Of a DNA stretch of 35,457 nt, positions 23,701-30,718 are shown piece after piece. The first letter of the stretch is position 1, and each line of letters begins with the position of its first letter. The notes under the pieces were generated by a model. It saw nothing but the letters and a program-made list of their open reading frames with translations, did no database searches and was not told the DNA's origin. The DNA comes from a virus. Position numbers and translations under genes: made by a program. The stretch is from IMG/VR virus record IMGVR_UViG_3300030106_001621, positions 1 to 35,457 of that record; one strand, 5' to 3'.

Positions 23701-25197
23701 GAAATTGTAAGAACTACTGCTACTAATATTGGACTTGGACTTAAACTTGCTTCTCATCCTAACTCAGCTATTCGTCAAATAGGAATAAGAAGAATAACAG
23801 GAAGTGCTTTAACATTATATGGAATAGGGAAAACTATGTCTGCACTTTCAGAATATTTAACTGGAACATCTGAATCTCAACAAGACGCATACAAAAGATC
23901 ATTTGCAGCTCCGTGGAATAGAGTTGCAAATTTAATTCCATTAAAAGGATGGAACAATGGTGAAAATTTAATGATTAATTTTACATACTTTATGCCATAC
24001 GATGTTATTCAAAGACCTTTAGAAGCAGCATTAAAACAAATGAAAGATCAAGATTTAAATCCTAATGAAGTAGATAATTTTCTGTTAAATGCATTATTTA
24101 AACCAGAAGGTCCTATTCAAGAATTTTTAGAACCTTTTGTTTCAGAACCTCTAGGTTTTGATAGATTGATAGATGTAACTGTGAGAGATGGTAGAAAACC
24201 TGGTGGTGGTAGAGTTTATACCAGAAATGATGATCTTGATGACAAAATTACAAAATCTTTTGCTTATGTTTTAGATGGAATTAAACCTGGTGTTGTTCTT
24301 ACTTCTGAAAAAATTGGAGCTGGTTTAAGACAAGATGTTTCTCGAGGCGGTAAACCTGTCAATACTTATGATGAGTTAATTGCTTTAATGACTGGAATAA
24401 GATTAATCAGAATAGATACTAAAAAAGATTTAGGATATTACGCTTCAGAATTTAATTCATTAAGCAGAGATATAGATGAAACAGATGGTTTTTATACACC
24501 AGAAAACTATACACAAAACACACCTAGTTTAATGGTTAAAAAATTTAGAGAAATGCAAGAAGATGATTTTAGATTGCAAAAAGACATGTACATGAGAATT
24601 CAAGACATGAAATTATTAGGTGTTGATGAGTTTACTATTAGACAAATTCTAACAAAGAAAAGAGTTAATGCTAATAAAATTAATAATCTAATGGCTGGTA
24701 TTTTTACACCAACTACTTATTCTAAACCAAGATTTGATAATAAAGTAAAAGCTATTGAGGAAAGATTAGAAAAAGACTCTGCTGCAAGTGAGGCATATGA
24801 ATATTTTGTTAATAGAGATTTTGTATTTCCTGAATTTGAATTAAACGATGTTATTCTTGAATATCAATTTAAAGAATTATTTCCTCAAGGTTATAATCCA
24901 GATAAAGAAACTTATCAAAAAAACAGCAAAGGACAAACATTGTTTGATGAAAATGGAAATCCTATTAAAGAAAAAGGATTTATAGAAAAACAAATGGATA
25001 AAATTGTGCCAAGTATTAAACAAATTATTACGCCAGGTAGTCCTATGAGTAAAAAAATTAATACACCACCTTTACCAAAAACAGAAATGCCAAAAGTAGC
25101 TACAATACCACAAGAAACCAACCCAATTTCCGGCTTGACAAGAACCCAGACAGCGTTATTGTCACCAGAGGAACAGGAGATTGCGAAAAAAATTTAA
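20791..25197 (+). CDS. Very large probable ejection/internal virion protein
   Basis: This 1468-residue protein is the longest gene here. It follows AGGAGG and shares one base with the previous stop. It is mainly helical and charged, with Lys/Arg-rich N-terminal and middle regions. Hydrophobic stretches near residues 270-330 and around 990 (RRITGSALTLYGIGKTMSAL) could interact with membranes. Aromatic patches such as GDNLWKIYGWNFDKSQ resemble large internal virion proteins I recall from marine podoviruses. Its size and position match T7 gp16 or P22 gp16-type DNA-ejection proteins, although no transglycosylase motif is apparent. The C-terminal 60 residues are Pro/Thr-rich and disordered. Confidence 0.72.
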   Translation: MAIKPYERYKVDVAPEKEKKKQLENYNDFQKAVLSALEEYTEPKKPVKYFFGLDDTAKQVGVTTLSNILNPTKYLAQTLLPAKDSRTGKEKPPFYNINKFIRESKGMKEKDYISGLDEIAKGLETGVWKTTGALTPLITTPIDFSLNTDFTNAVEEALNDERIKPDEPETWRGELTSLGVQYGIPGTVITKLIMRANALAPAYKFLGINKSTKTSKIARRALEWGSVGAVTDFIASEPDRGPITPIPFTQPSDTKGLTGRKKAAAVLKNKVKYGVEGTIVGGGFPLMGKGLQLGYKYLGPKWALTQTARIGAKGIDYALFKPVSYVLSRDAAAPAVKATSNVIRNATDWTLTKLLAPTIKGHFKNRKQFPKFEEWRLGSATSPSVMKRDAKSLDNFLSWFRSYGRNPKTIERANEEVNLYARGTARKFDRAFESLERKVYDMAKNFEGRYKGNKTSPAGEKYFFDQVDEFVKDQRTLASLPKPLQNVSEQVKKELVKTMDAFRRALPKGKKGDEVTKDVESVLRGKTSDYMVRSFKIFTNENYVPNEKVVNSATEWLKKNIVMKDKGKRELARKFYFNMKPDAAYTASAKEMVDEIMHTGRGDNVNPLETLKLISKRILQDKKYKFLNTGEELPTAIKNLLGQERNLKFSVLNTATNAMTQTMAKNASDFIARTGLKEGWLFKSRDAARNVYRAPQRINKIPRLGLLKTDLEGLYTSPEFAQMFQGLGGTLKYFVENAFFRHMLQMKTGVQIGKTLYSPVTQVRNVTSASTFALNAGHVGGRASVTDAMRIVMNDIFKAGKDRVVSNANEIIAPEQFNDFVQKLTRLGVIDENIVAMELKGVLDDIKVGKINTLDGLFDRLIKMTPTDKVARIYAGGDNLWKIYGWNFDKSQLLSAGMNSVDEVADLFKHIGQPFNKTNVATGVAKNLDDALDEFAAYMIRNSYPTYSKVPPIVQALRRLPIGNFISFPSEIVRTTATNIGLGLKLASHPNSAIRQIGIRRITGSALTLYGIGKTMSALSEYLTGTSESQQDAYKRSFAAPWNRVANLIPLKGWNNGENLMINFTYFMPYDVIQRPLEAALKQMKDQDLNPNEVDNFLLNALFKPEGPIQEFLEPFVSEPLGFDRLIDVTVRDGRKPGGGRVYTRNDDLDDKITKSFAYVLDGIKPGVVLTSEKIGAGLRQDVSRGGKPVNTYDELIALMTGIRLIRIDTKKDLGYYASEFNSLSRDIDETDGFYTPENYTQNTPSLMVKKFREMQEDDFRLQKDMYMRIQDMKLLGVDEFTIRQILTKKRVNANKINNLMAGIFTPTTYSKPRFDNKVKAIEERLEKDSAASEAYEYFVNRDFVFPEFELNDVILEYQFKELFPQGYNPDKETYQKNSKGQTLFDENGNPIKEKGFIEKQMDKIVPSIKQIITPGSPMSKKINTPPLPKTEMPKVATIPQETNPISGLTRTQTALLSPEEQEIAKKI

Positions 25198-25391
25198 TGG
25201 CTATAGAACCAAAAACTACAAGAGAACATATTGTATCCCTTTACGGACATATAAAGGGTGTTAAACGAGATATTGCACACATGCACAAAGGTATTCATGA
25301 TTTGGGTGGCAAGATAGATAAAATCTATTGGGTTCTTTTAGCTACGGTGGGGGCTGTAGCCTTACAATTATTTCAACATTTTTTAGGATGA
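25197..25391 (+). CDS. Holin-like small membrane protein
   Basis: This 64-residue protein starts in TAATG. Residues 1-42 are a polar helix with many His and Lys (EHIVSLYGHIKGVKRDIAHM). Residues 44-63 form one membrane segment (IYWVLLATVGAVALQLFQHF). A cytoplasmic helix followed by a single C-terminal membrane span resembles XhlA-type proteins and class III holins. The ATGA overlap with the endolysin gene downstream supports a lysis role. A true holin needs oligomerisation, which sequence cannot show. Confidence 0.65.
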   Translation: MAIEPKTTREHIVSLYGHIKGVKRDIAHMHKGIHDLGGKIDKIYWVLLATVGAVALQLFQHFLG

Positions 25392-25861
25392 AACTAACAG
25401 CCAATTTTACTTTAGACGAATTAATCAAAAGCCAAGTGGCCGAACGTAAGGGCATAAATAATAATCCGTCTCCAGAACAAATAGAAAATTTAAAAGCTCT
25501 TGCTGTAAACATATTACAACCAATACGTTCACACTATAATGAAGCATTACAGATCTCTAGCGGCTTTAGATGCGCAGAGTTATGTATAGCAATCGGTAGT
25601 TCGGTAAACTCACAACATGTGGCAGACGACAATGCAGCTGCAGCTGACTTTGAAATTTGGGGTAGAGATAATAAAGAGGTAGCTTCGTTTATCAAATCAG
25701 AGCTAGAATTTGACCAACTTATACTTGAGTTCTACAAAGAGGGTGAACCTAATTCTGGTTGGATTCACTGTAGTTACTCATCAAACCACAATAGAAACCA
25801 GTGTTTGTACGCCACTCGTGGAGAAGACGGTAAAACAAAATACACTCCTTGGTTAGAATAA
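25388..25861 (+). CDS. M15-family peptidase endolysin
   Basis: This 157-residue protein starts at ATG 25388, overlapping the holin-like stop (ATGA); an upstream in-frame ATG at 25328 lies deep inside the holin-like gene and is less likely. Zinc ligands can be placed at His77 (SSVNSQH), Asp87 (AAAADFEI) and His127 (GWIHCSY), with SSGFRC just before, as in Peptidase_M15 DD-carboxypeptidases and endopeptidases. The spacing His77 to Asp87 is 10 residues, against 7 in the usual SxHxxGxAxD motif. It should cleave peptidoglycan stem peptides. The lack of a signal peptide fits holin-dependent release. Confidence 0.85.
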   Translation: MKLTANFTLDELIKSQVAERKGINNNPSPEQIENLKALAVNILQPIRSHYNEALQISSGFRCAELCIAIGSSVNSQHVADDNAAAADFEIWGRDNKEVASFIKSELEFDQLILEFYKEGEPNSGWIHCSYSSNHNRNQCLYATRGEDGKTKYTPWLE

Positions 25862-25867
25862 AAATTC

Positions 25868-25884
25868 TGCGCGCCTCACGCGTA
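25868..25884. terminator. GC-rich hairpin between convergent genes
   Basis: TGCGCG (25868-25873) can pair with CGCGTA (25879-25884), with one G-U pair and a 5-nt loop. It sits in the 30-nt gap between the converging endolysin and helicase genes. There is no clear T-run, so this is only a candidate bidirectional terminator. Confidence 0.35.
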
Positions 25885-25891
25885 TATCCTA

Positions 25892-27322
25892 TTATATCCA
25901 GGATTTAAGTTCTTCTCCCATTACTTCAGATGCAATATTAATTTTTTTACGTAAAGATTTTACAATTTTATTATCTACTGTATCGTTTGCTATAATATCT
26001 ATGTAGGTTACTTTTCCTTTTTGTCCTATTCTATGTGCTCTATCTTCAGATTGCATTCTTTTCTCTAAATCATATCCGTTAGAATAATAAATAACCGTAT
26101 TAGCTGTGACTAAAGTTAATCCATAACCACCTGTCTGTGGTGTTCCTACAAAAAACCTACATTCTTCTTTTTCTTTAAAATTTTTAATAGCTTTGGTTCG
26201 TTGATCGGGTAGCGTTTTGCCATAATAATGAACCACGGACCCCGGACCATATTTTTTCTCTATTGCTTTTACTATAGTTTGTATGTCATGTTGATAATGA
26301 GCCCATATAATGGCTTTACCTTCTACTTCTTCTGTAATTTCTAATAGTTCTGATAACCTGTTGTTTTTAATATTTTGAATAGTTCCATCATCAGCAGAAA
26401 AATGTCCACATGTTATTTGATGTAGTCTCATTAGTTGTGTTAGGGCTGTCATAGTTGTAACAGTTTTACCATTTAAAGTTGCGAGTGCTTCTTGTTTCAT
26501 TTGTTTGTATAGTTTTTGTTGCTGTGGAGTTAGTTCTATTTCTCTTTTCATGTATATTTTATCCGGTAAATCTAAACAATCTTCTTTTAATACTCTATAT
26601 GAGAATGTTTGTAGTTGATCAGACAACTCACCTAAATTTTTAAAATGACTTACAACTTGTATGGATCTACCAGAAATATGTAATGTTTTCATTTCTGCAT
26701 ATCTATTTCTAAAAGAATAATAAGAAACACAATCTAAATGACTAGGATCTAAAAACTCGCATTGGCTATATAAATCTAACGGATTTTTAGTTACAGGAGA
26801 ACCTGTCATTATTCTTCTATACTTAGCAATATGTGAAAGACCTAAAATATTTTTTGTTCTTTTTGCTTTAGGGTTTTTAATAGTTGTGCTTTCATCAATG
26901 GCTACAAGAGCATTGTGTGCAATTAAAAAATCCATAGCAAAATTTTTACCTTTGTCTGTACTAAAAGCTTCTACATTCATGACTAATATTTGGAGTTCAT
27001 GACCTGGAGCCATGACACTTTTTAATTTTTCGAATTGTTTATTGTTTATGTTTGCTTGCCACATTACTGCCACTTTGTCTATGTGTTTTGGTAAATGTGT
27101 GGGTAGTTCTTGATTATACCACGTACCCATAACACCTTTAGGTGCAATAATAAGAGCGCCATCAATTTTACCTCTATCATATAGCATAGCCATATTATCA
27201 ATAAGAACTTTTGTTTTACCTGTACCCATCTCCATAAAATAGGCAAAAGTTTCTTTGTTCCATGACTTTTCTAAAGCAGTAAGCTGATGTTTATACGGCT
27301 TTGTCTTAAATTTATAATTCAT
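25892..27322 (-). CDS. SNF2-type superfamily 2 DNA helicase/ATPase
   Basis: This 476-residue protein is the only minus-strand gene found. Motif I is MGTGKT (residues 32-37), motif Ia LIIAPKGVMGTW, motif II DEST (143-146) with TIKNPKAKR as in SNF2 proteins, motif III MTGSPVTKN, motif V GYGLTLVTANTVI and motif VI RAHRIGQ (428-434). The short length lacks accessory domains. Phage relatives are usually called DNA helicases and may help replication, recombination or chromatin-like remodelling of phage DNA. Its ATG at 27322 has a weak GAAAG before it. A near-consensus promoter lies at 27342-27369 on this strand. Confidence 0.9.
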   Translation of the reverse strand: MNYKFKTKPYKHQLTALEKSWNKETFAYFMEMGTGKTKVLIDNMAMLYDRGKIDGALIIAPKGVMGTWYNQELPTHLPKHIDKVAVMWQANINNKQFEKLKSVMAPGHELQILVMNVEAFSTDKGKNFAMDFLIAHNALVAIDESTTIKNPKAKRTKNILGLSHIAKYRRIMTGSPVTKNPLDLYSQCEFLDPSHLDCVSYYSFRNRYAEMKTLHISGRSIQVVSHFKNLGELSDQLQTFSYRVLKEDCLDLPDKIYMKREIELTPQQQKLYKQMKQEALATLNGKTVTTMTALTQLMRLHQITCGHFSADDGTIQNIKNNRLSELLEITEEVEGKAIIWAHYQHDIQTIVKAIEKKYGPGSVVHYYGKTLPDQRTKAIKNFKEKEECRFFVGTPQTGGYGLTLVTANTVIYYSNGYDLEKRMQSEDRAHRIGQKGKVTYIDIIANDTVDNKIVKSLRKKINIASEVMGEELKSWI

Positions 27323-27334
27323 GTTTTCTTTCTA

Positions 27335-27363
27335 TTGACTTTTTATAACACATCCACTATATA
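27335..27363 (+). promoter_or_regulatory. Plus-strand sigma70-type promoter of the replication module
   Basis: TTGACT (27335-27340), a 17-nt spacer and TATATA (27358-27363) lie exactly 8 nt before ATG 27372. The distance equals that of the promoters before 13005 and 13939. No Shine-Dalgarno is present. It overlaps the opposing promoter of the SNF2 gene. Confidence 0.6.
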
Positions 27364-27369
27364 TGTCAA
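27342..27369 (-). promoter_or_regulatory. Minus-strand sigma70-type promoter of the SNF2 gene
   Basis: Read on the minus strand, a perfect TTGACA (27369-27364), a 16-nt spacer and TATAAA (27347-27342) point toward ATG 27322. The predicted leader is about 12 nt. The two opposing promoters occupy the same 35 bp, so polymerase can probably use only one at a time. Confidence 0.68.
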
Positions 27370-27371
27370 GT

Positions 27372-27770
27372 ATGAAAGCTCGGAAGAATGATTTACCATT
27401 TGAGGCTTGGAAATTACGCACACCAACAGTGTATGTGATTCAAGAAATCGCGGGAACTAGAGAGGGCAAACCTAAAATTAATATTATGGGTGCTGCCAAC
27501 TATGGCGATTTTAAATTTTTACTTCCCGAACTTTCTCAAATCATATTTTCTCCTGGCCCGTTAATATATAAATTGAGACAAGGATTGAAAGATTATTCTT
27601 CTCAAGATTATTTATTGTTAACGGGCGACCCAGCAATAATAGGTGTTGCTTGTTCTATCGTTTCTGATATTACAAATGGAAAATACAAATTATTAAAATG
27701 GGACAAACAAGAAAGAAAATATTATCCAATAGAAATAAATTTATTCGAGAAAGGAAAATTAGATGAATAG
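27372..27770 (+). CDS. Conserved hypothetical protein opening the replication module
   Basis: This gene encodes 132 residues from ATG 27372. An in-frame ATG at 27363 would add three residues but lies inside the -10 box. The protein contains TVYVIQEIAGTREGKPKIN, LPELSQIIFSPGPLIYKLR, DYLLLTGDPAIIGVACSI and KYKLLKWDKQERKYYPIEI. I recall this pattern from marine phage genomes beside replication genes, with no function assigned. The repeated hydrophobic strands and GDPAIIG turn suggest a compact alpha/beta fold. It ends 8 nt inside the next gene. Confidence 0.8.
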   Translation: MKARKNDLPFEAWKLRTPTVYVIQEIAGTREGKPKINIMGAANYGDFKFLLPELSQIIFSPGPLIYKLRQGLKDYSSQDYLLLTGDPAIIGVACSIVSDITNGKYKLLKWDKQERKYYPIEINLFEKGKLDE

Positions 27771-28317
27771 AATTAATTTTGAGCAAGATAAACAAGATGT
27801 TGTAGAAAAAACTTCTAACATTGATAAACTTGCAAATAAAATAAAAGAAATGCAATCAATACAAAAAGATATTGAAATAAAAGAAGAATACATAAAACAA
27901 AGAAAAAAAGATTTAGACCATGTTTCTGGAGAAGTTATTCCAACGATGTTGGCAGAAATGGGTTTATCTCATTTAAAACTTGCAGATGGATCATCTGTAG
28001 AAGTTAAAACGAATTACAGCGCCACTATTACTCAAGCAAATAAAGAGAAGGCGTTTAACTGGCTTCGTCAGAATGGATTGGGCGACATTATCAAGAATGA
28101 AATTGTCGTTTCTTTTGGACGTTCTGAGGATGACAAGGCAGCAGCATATGCTGAACTTGCGAAGGGTCAAGGGCATCAACCGACACAAAAGTTGAAGGTT
28201 GAGCCTATGACCCTGAAAGCGTTAGTCCGTGAACGAATCGAAGGCGGAAAAGAAATGCCGACGGAACTTTTCAATGTTTTCATTGGAAATAAAACAACAA
28301 TAAAAAGGAAACAATAA
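27763..28317 (+). CDS. Conserved hypothetical protein with coiled-coil N-terminus
   Basis: This 184-residue protein follows AAGGA (27751-27755) and overlaps the previous gene by 8 nt. Residues 15-55 form a coiled coil (LANKIKEMQSIQKDIEIKE). The centre has LKLADGSSVEVKTNYSATI and NWLRQNGLGDIIKNEIVVSFG, and the end has a polar LKALVRERIEGGKEMPTELFN block. I recall the family from many marine phages, where it precedes the 255-residue protein encoded next. The two may act together on DNA. A detailed function is not known to me. GC content rises in its second half. Confidence 0.75.
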   Translation: MNRINFEQDKQDVVEKTSNIDKLANKIKEMQSIQKDIEIKEEYIKQRKKDLDHVSGEVIPTMLAEMGLSHLKLADGSSVEVKTNYSATITQANKEKAFNWLRQNGLGDIIKNEIVVSFGRSEDDKAAAYAELAKGQGHQPTQKLKVEPMTLKALVRERIEGGKEMPTELFNVFIGNKTTIKRKQ

Positions 28318-28319
28318 TC

Positions 28320-29087
28320 ATGAATCAAGAAGTCGTGAAAAGACAACAAGCTGGAGCATTATCAAATGATATGTTTGAAGCTGATAAGCATCAGGATACT
28401 GGTGCTATGACACAAGAGGATCAAGCACTTCCGTTTTTGAAAATCTTGAGTCAACTATCTCCCGAGTGTAATAAGAGAGATGCAAAATATGTTAAGGGGG
28501 CAGAACCTGGCATGATCATCAACACTGTCACAAATGAAATATTTGATGGCGATAAGGGAATAGATGTTTTGCCTGTGTATTACAAAAGACAATACATAGA
28601 ATGGCGAGACAGAGGTGATAGCGGTGGAGCTCCGGTTAAAATATATGAAGCTGGAGATGATCTACCTCAAACAACAAGAGACAAGGGAAATAAAGATAGA
28701 TTAGCTAATGGTAATTATCTTGAAACAACTGCGTCTCATTATGTTATAAAATTGAATGGAGTTCCTCAAAGAGCTCTTCTTTCTATGAAAGCGACTCAAT
28801 TAAAAACAAGTCGTAAATGGAATTCAATGATGAATAACATTATTCTGAGGGGTAAGAACGGTTTATACCAACCGCCTTCATTTAGTCATATTTACAAGCT
28901 AAAAAGTGTGCAGCAGTCTAACGACAAGGGCACATGGTTTGGCTGGGATGTGTCTAAAGTTGGAGAAGTAAAGGATAGAGGATCATATGAAATGGCAAAA
29001 GCTTTTTCTGGACAAGTGTCTAAGGGAGATGTCGAAGCTAAACATAGTTCTGATTCCAACTCAACTACATCTAAAAACCACTTTTAA
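28320..29087 (+). CDS. Conserved replication-module protein, candidate ssDNA-binding protein
   Basis: This 255-residue protein starts 2 nt after the previous stop, with AAGGA at 28305-28309. It has DQALPFLKILSQLSPECN, KGIDVLPVYYKRQYIEWRD, TASHYVIKLNGVPQRALLS and a compact KLKSVQQSNDKGTWFGWDV. The last 40 residues are polar, low-complexity and Ser/Thr/Asp-rich, resembling the tails of ssDNA-binding proteins, though this one ends in a basic Asn-His-Phe rather than an acidic tip. The central beta-rich region could be an OB fold. Position before the primase fits ssDNA binding, but the assignment is inference. Confidence 0.65.
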   Translation: MNQEVVKRQQAGALSNDMFEADKHQDTGAMTQEDQALPFLKILSQLSPECNKRDAKYVKGAEPGMIINTVTNEIFDGDKGIDVLPVYYKRQYIEWRDRGDSGGAPVKIYEAGDDLPQTTRDKGNKDRLANGNYLETTASHYVIKLNGVPQRALLSMKATQLKTSRKWNSMMNNIILRGKNGLYQPPSFSHIYKLKSVQQSNDKGTWFGWDVSKVGEVKDRGSYEMAKAFSGQVSKGDVEAKHSSDSNSTTSKNHF

Positions 29088-29089
29088 TA

Positions 29090-29141
29090 ATTCACCACCG
29101 GTGAATAGGACGAGGCGGTTAAGCGAGAGTGTACCCGCCTC
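29090..29141 (+). promoter_or_regulatory. Two hairpins before the primase gene
   Basis: ATTCACC (29090-29096) pairs with GGTGAAT (29100-29106), and GAGGCGG (29112-29118) pairs with CCGCCTC (29135-29141) with a 16-nt loop. No T-run follows; the primase ribosome site AAGGAG (29149-29154) comes next. The second stem has the same core as the capsid terminator. Attenuation or RNA processing is possible. Confidence 0.45.
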
Positions 29142-29156
29142 TCCAAAAAAGGAGAT

Positions 29157-30656
29157 ATGAAAAATTTTATTGATTTATTTTCTGGATTAAAAAGAGCTCA
29201 TGGATGTACCTACGTTGAAAAGAAAAATGCAGATGGAACAAAAATTAAAGGTAAGTCTTTTGTAAAAAGAGAAGAAGTAACAGAAAAACATTGGCAAGAT
29301 CATTTAAACGGAATTGAACCTAGTCTAGGTATCATACCAATAGACGAAACTAACAAATGTAAATGGGGTTGTATTGATGTAGATAAATATAACTTAGATC
29401 ACAAAAAAATTATTAATCTTATAAATAATAATCATCTACCTTTAACTATGTGTCGTTCTAAAAGTGGAGGTGCACATATATTTTTGTTTACTACGGTTCC
29501 AGTTGATGCGTATTTAATGAGAGATAGATTAAGTTCTATAAGTGCTTTGTTAGGGTTTGGTAATGCAGAAGTGTTTCCAAAACAAGTTGAATTAAAATCG
29601 GAAGATGATACAGGAAACTTTCTTAATTTACCATATTTTAATTATAAACAAACTACAAGATATGCCTTTAATTTTAAAGGTGAAGCAATTACACTATCAC
29701 AATTTTTTTTAGCAATAAAAAGATTAACTCCTGAAGAATTAGAAAAATTAAAACTAACAAGACCAGAGTCAGAATTTAGTGATGGTCCCCCATGTATAGA
29801 ATCTATTACACAAAATAAATTAAATGATGGAAGAGATAGGGTTATTTATCAATACATACAATATGCAAAAAGAAAATGGCCAGAGGAATGGCAAAAACAT
29901 ATAAACGCTTTTAATTATAAATACTTTGACCCACCTTTAGATGACAAAACAATCCAAGACAAAATAAAATACCACGAGAAAAAAGAATTAGGTTTTAAAT
30001 GTAATGAAGATCCCATGTGTAATCATTGCGACAAAAAACTATGTTTAACAAGACCTTTTGGAATTAAAGGTCAGTCTTTATTTCCAGATCTTAATGATCT
30101 TCAAAAAGTAAATCTTGATGACCCATACTATTGGGTAAACGTTGATGGAGAAAGAGTAAGGTTAAAAGATACTTCTTATCTCCAAGAACAAAGATTGTTT
30201 CAAAGAGCTGTAATGGAACAGGTAAACAAAGTTCCTCCAACATTAAAGAAAAAAGAATTTGTTGATATGGTTAAATTGCTTTTTGCAAACATAGAAATTG
30301 TAGAACCACCAATAGGTTCTTCTAAAATAGAACAATTACTAGATCACTTAGAAGAATATTGCACCGATAGAACAGCAGCTGGAGTTAAAAAAGAAGATAT
30401 GATGTTTGGAAATGTATGGACAAATAAAGGAAAACACTATTTTATTTTTAGAGAATTTTTTAATAAATTTTTATTAAAAAGAAGATGGAACGAAAAATAC
30501 GATGAAACGTTAATAATATTACGTGATAAGTGTGGATGTGAAATTGTAAGAGAAACTATAGGTAAAAAGAAAATAACAGTAACAAGCGTTAATGAATTTA
30601 CTAAACAAGATAATGTTTACAGACCAAAACAATTTAAACCAAAGGATGTATTTTAA
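29157..30656 (+). CDS. Archaeo-eukaryotic-type primase (AEP superfamily)
   Basis: This 499-residue protein carries AEP motif I in WGCIDVDKY (Asp74, Asp76) and motif II in SKSGGAHIFLF (Ser103, His107). Downstream AEVFPKQVELK and NFLNLPYF resemble the FPKQ/NLP block of AEPs found in TOTE-type systems and phages. Cys282, Cys288, Cys291 and Cys296 could bind zinc. The C-terminal 180 residues are helical, as in PriCT-like regions. It should make primers for the family A polymerase encoded downstream. AAGGAG lies only 2 nt before the ATG, which is unusually close. I see no helicase domain in it. Confidence 0.85.
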   Translation: MKNFIDLFSGLKRAHGCTYVEKKNADGTKIKGKSFVKREEVTEKHWQDHLNGIEPSLGIIPIDETNKCKWGCIDVDKYNLDHKKIINLINNNHLPLTMCRSKSGGAHIFLFTTVPVDAYLMRDRLSSISALLGFGNAEVFPKQVELKSEDDTGNFLNLPYFNYKQTTRYAFNFKGEAITLSQFFLAIKRLTPEELEKLKLTRPESEFSDGPPCIESITQNKLNDGRDRVIYQYIQYAKRKWPEEWQKHINAFNYKYFDPPLDDKTIQDKIKYHEKKELGFKCNEDPMCNHCDKKLCLTRPFGIKGQSLFPDLNDLQKVNLDDPYYWVNVDGERVRLKDTSYLQEQRLFQRAVMEQVNKVPPTLKKKEFVDMVKLLFANIEIVEPPIGSSKIEQLLDHLEEYCTDRTAAGVKKEDMMFGNVWTNKGKHYFIFREFFNKFLLKRRWNEKYDETLIILRDKCGCEIVRETIGKKKITVTSVNEFTKQDNVYRPKQFKPKDVF

Positions 30657-30718
30657 TGAATGATGAATTGTTATTACTAGTTGTGGTAACAGCCGCATGG
30701 ATATTTATAACTTTATGA
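30656..30718 (+). CDS. 20-residue hydrophobic peptide
   Basis: The ATG shares a base with the primase stop (TAATG) and the TGA overlaps the helicase ATG (ATGA). The product MNDELLLLVVVTAAWIFITL is one hydrophobic stretch of about 16 residues after an acidic N-terminus, long enough to reach into a membrane. It may be a real membrane peptide, or a translated spacer that carries ribosomes from primase to helicase. Both junctions fit the coupling style of this genome. Confidence 0.5.
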   Translation: MNDELLLLVVVTAAWIFITL

